Of a DNA stretch of 50,930 nt, positions 50,588 to 50,930 are shown piece by piece. The notes below the pieces were generated by a model. The model did not search any database. It was not told the DNA's origin and worked only from the letters and a program-made list of their open reading frames with translations. Every line of letters starts with the position of its first letter. The first letter of the stretch is position 1. The translations under genes were made by a program, and so were the position numbers. The stretch covers positions 1-50,930 of the forward strand of contig JAUSDQ010000043.1 of the NCBI GenBank assembly GCA_030650525.1, read 5' to 3'. The DNA is from Sulfuricaulis sp. GTDB lineage: Bacteria; Pseudomonadota; Gammaproteobacteria; Acidiferrobacterales; Sulfurifustaceae.

Positions 50588-50930
50588 CTAGCCGCTTGCA
50601 TCGGCCTTGCCGGCCGCCTGATAGGCCTCGCGCAATTCACGCTTCAACACCTTGCCAACATCGCTGCGCGGCAGACTGTCAACAATCTCCACGGCCGCGA
50701 GGCGTTGCACTTTGCCCAGCTTGCCATTGGCCCAGGCGAGCAGGGCCTGGGCCGCCGTCGCGGCGCCGGGCCGCAAGACGACAAAGGCCAGCGGCGTTTC
50801 GCCCCAGCGCTGCGACGGCACGCCCACCACGGCAACGTCGGCCACCTCGGCATGTTCGCTCAGCACGGCCTCCAGATCGCTGGGATAGATATTGAAGCCG
50901 CCCGAGATGATCATGTCCTTCTTTCGGTCG
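50588..50930 (-). CDS. Acyl-CoA synthetase (AMP-dependent ligase), C-terminal part, cut by the right edge
   Basis: The last 113 or so residues of an adenylate-forming ligase; the frame stays open to the window end, so the start lies beyond it. The hinge DRKKDMIISGGFNIYPSDLE and the C-terminal catalytic lysine in SDVGKVLKREL are both intact, unlike the ligase at 16965-18569. It would activate a carboxylic acid to its CoA thioester. It is upstream of the fusion gene in the same direction, with only 63 bases between them, so they are probably co-transcribed. Confidence 0.9.
   Translation of the reverse strand, partial: DRKKDMIISGGFNIYPSDLEAVLSEHAEVADVAVVGVPSQRWGETPLAFVVLRPGAATAAQALLAWANGKLGKVQRLAAVEIVDSLPRSDVGKVLKRELREAYQAAGKADASG

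Overview
The window is high-GC bacterial chromosome packed with CoA-thioester and alicyclic/isoprenoid catabolism genes. The organism looks like a betaproteobacterium, plausibly a Rhodocyclales or Sterolibacteriaceae-type degrader of steroids, terpenoids or alicyclic acids. The reasons are a fused isobutyryl-CoA mutase (IcmF) at the left edge, the dense mix of crotonases, SDRs, acyl-CoA dehydrogenases, class III CoA-transferases and orphan LivK-type binding proteins, and the molybdenum enzymes. This is inferred from gene content only; there is no rRNA or other phylogenetic marker here.

Layout. 1-710: N-terminal part of IcmF (- strand). 1193-4760 (-): crotonase, BadH-like SDR, MarR regulator and acyl-CoA dehydrogenase. 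5187-8490 (+): DECR2-like dienoyl-CoA reductase and three crotonases. A 159-bp palindromic MITE-like element follows. 8653-13123 (-): SDR, acyl-CoA dehydrogenase, alpha-methylacyl-CoA racemase-like protein and aminoglycoside-phosphotransferase-like kinase. 13477-14679 (+): orphan LivK-type binding protein. 14743-24043 (-): CrtC/AttH-like protein, second kinase, acyl-CoA ligase, nitroreductase, crotonase, MaoC hydratase, two SDRs and a second binding protein. 24121-27513 (-): E2-E1beta-E1alpha of a 2-oxoacid/acetoin dehydrogenase-type complex. 27702-31521: medium-chain alcohol dehydrogenase, SDR, TetR and a third binding protein. 31662-36392 (+): a second dehydrogenase complex, E3-E1alpha-E1beta-E2. 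36415-43734 (+): unknown small protein, two CurA-like reductases, SDRs, CoA-transferase, third kinase and 4-hydroxybenzoyl-CoA-type thioesterase. 43849-50524 (-): a molybdopterin oxidoreductase, an MDR reductase and a very unusual fusion of a quinone-oxidoreductase-type MDR with a molybdopterin oxidoreductase. The right edge cuts an acyl-CoA ligase.

How it may work (inference). Binding proteins capture substrate in the periplasm. Ligases and CoA-transferases activate it. A racemase sets alpha-methyl stereochemistry. Acyl-CoA dehydrogenases, dienoyl-CoA reductase, crotonases/MaoC and SDRs run beta-oxidation-like and ring-opening steps. The kinases may remove hydroxyl groups by phosphorylation and elimination. 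The TPP complexes split 2-oxo or diketone intermediates to acyl-CoA. IcmF would handle branched acyl-CoA. The actual substrate cannot be read from the sequence.

Most notable: the MDR-molybdoenzyme fusion; the duplicated MDR-end/intergenic/SDR-start junction at 21.7-21.95 kb and 46.0-46.2 kb, with capture of an SDR start by a molybdoenzyme gene; two families of short repeated cis-elements that look like operators or promoters; three kinase genes; and three LivK-type binding proteins without permeases, each next to an SDR gene.
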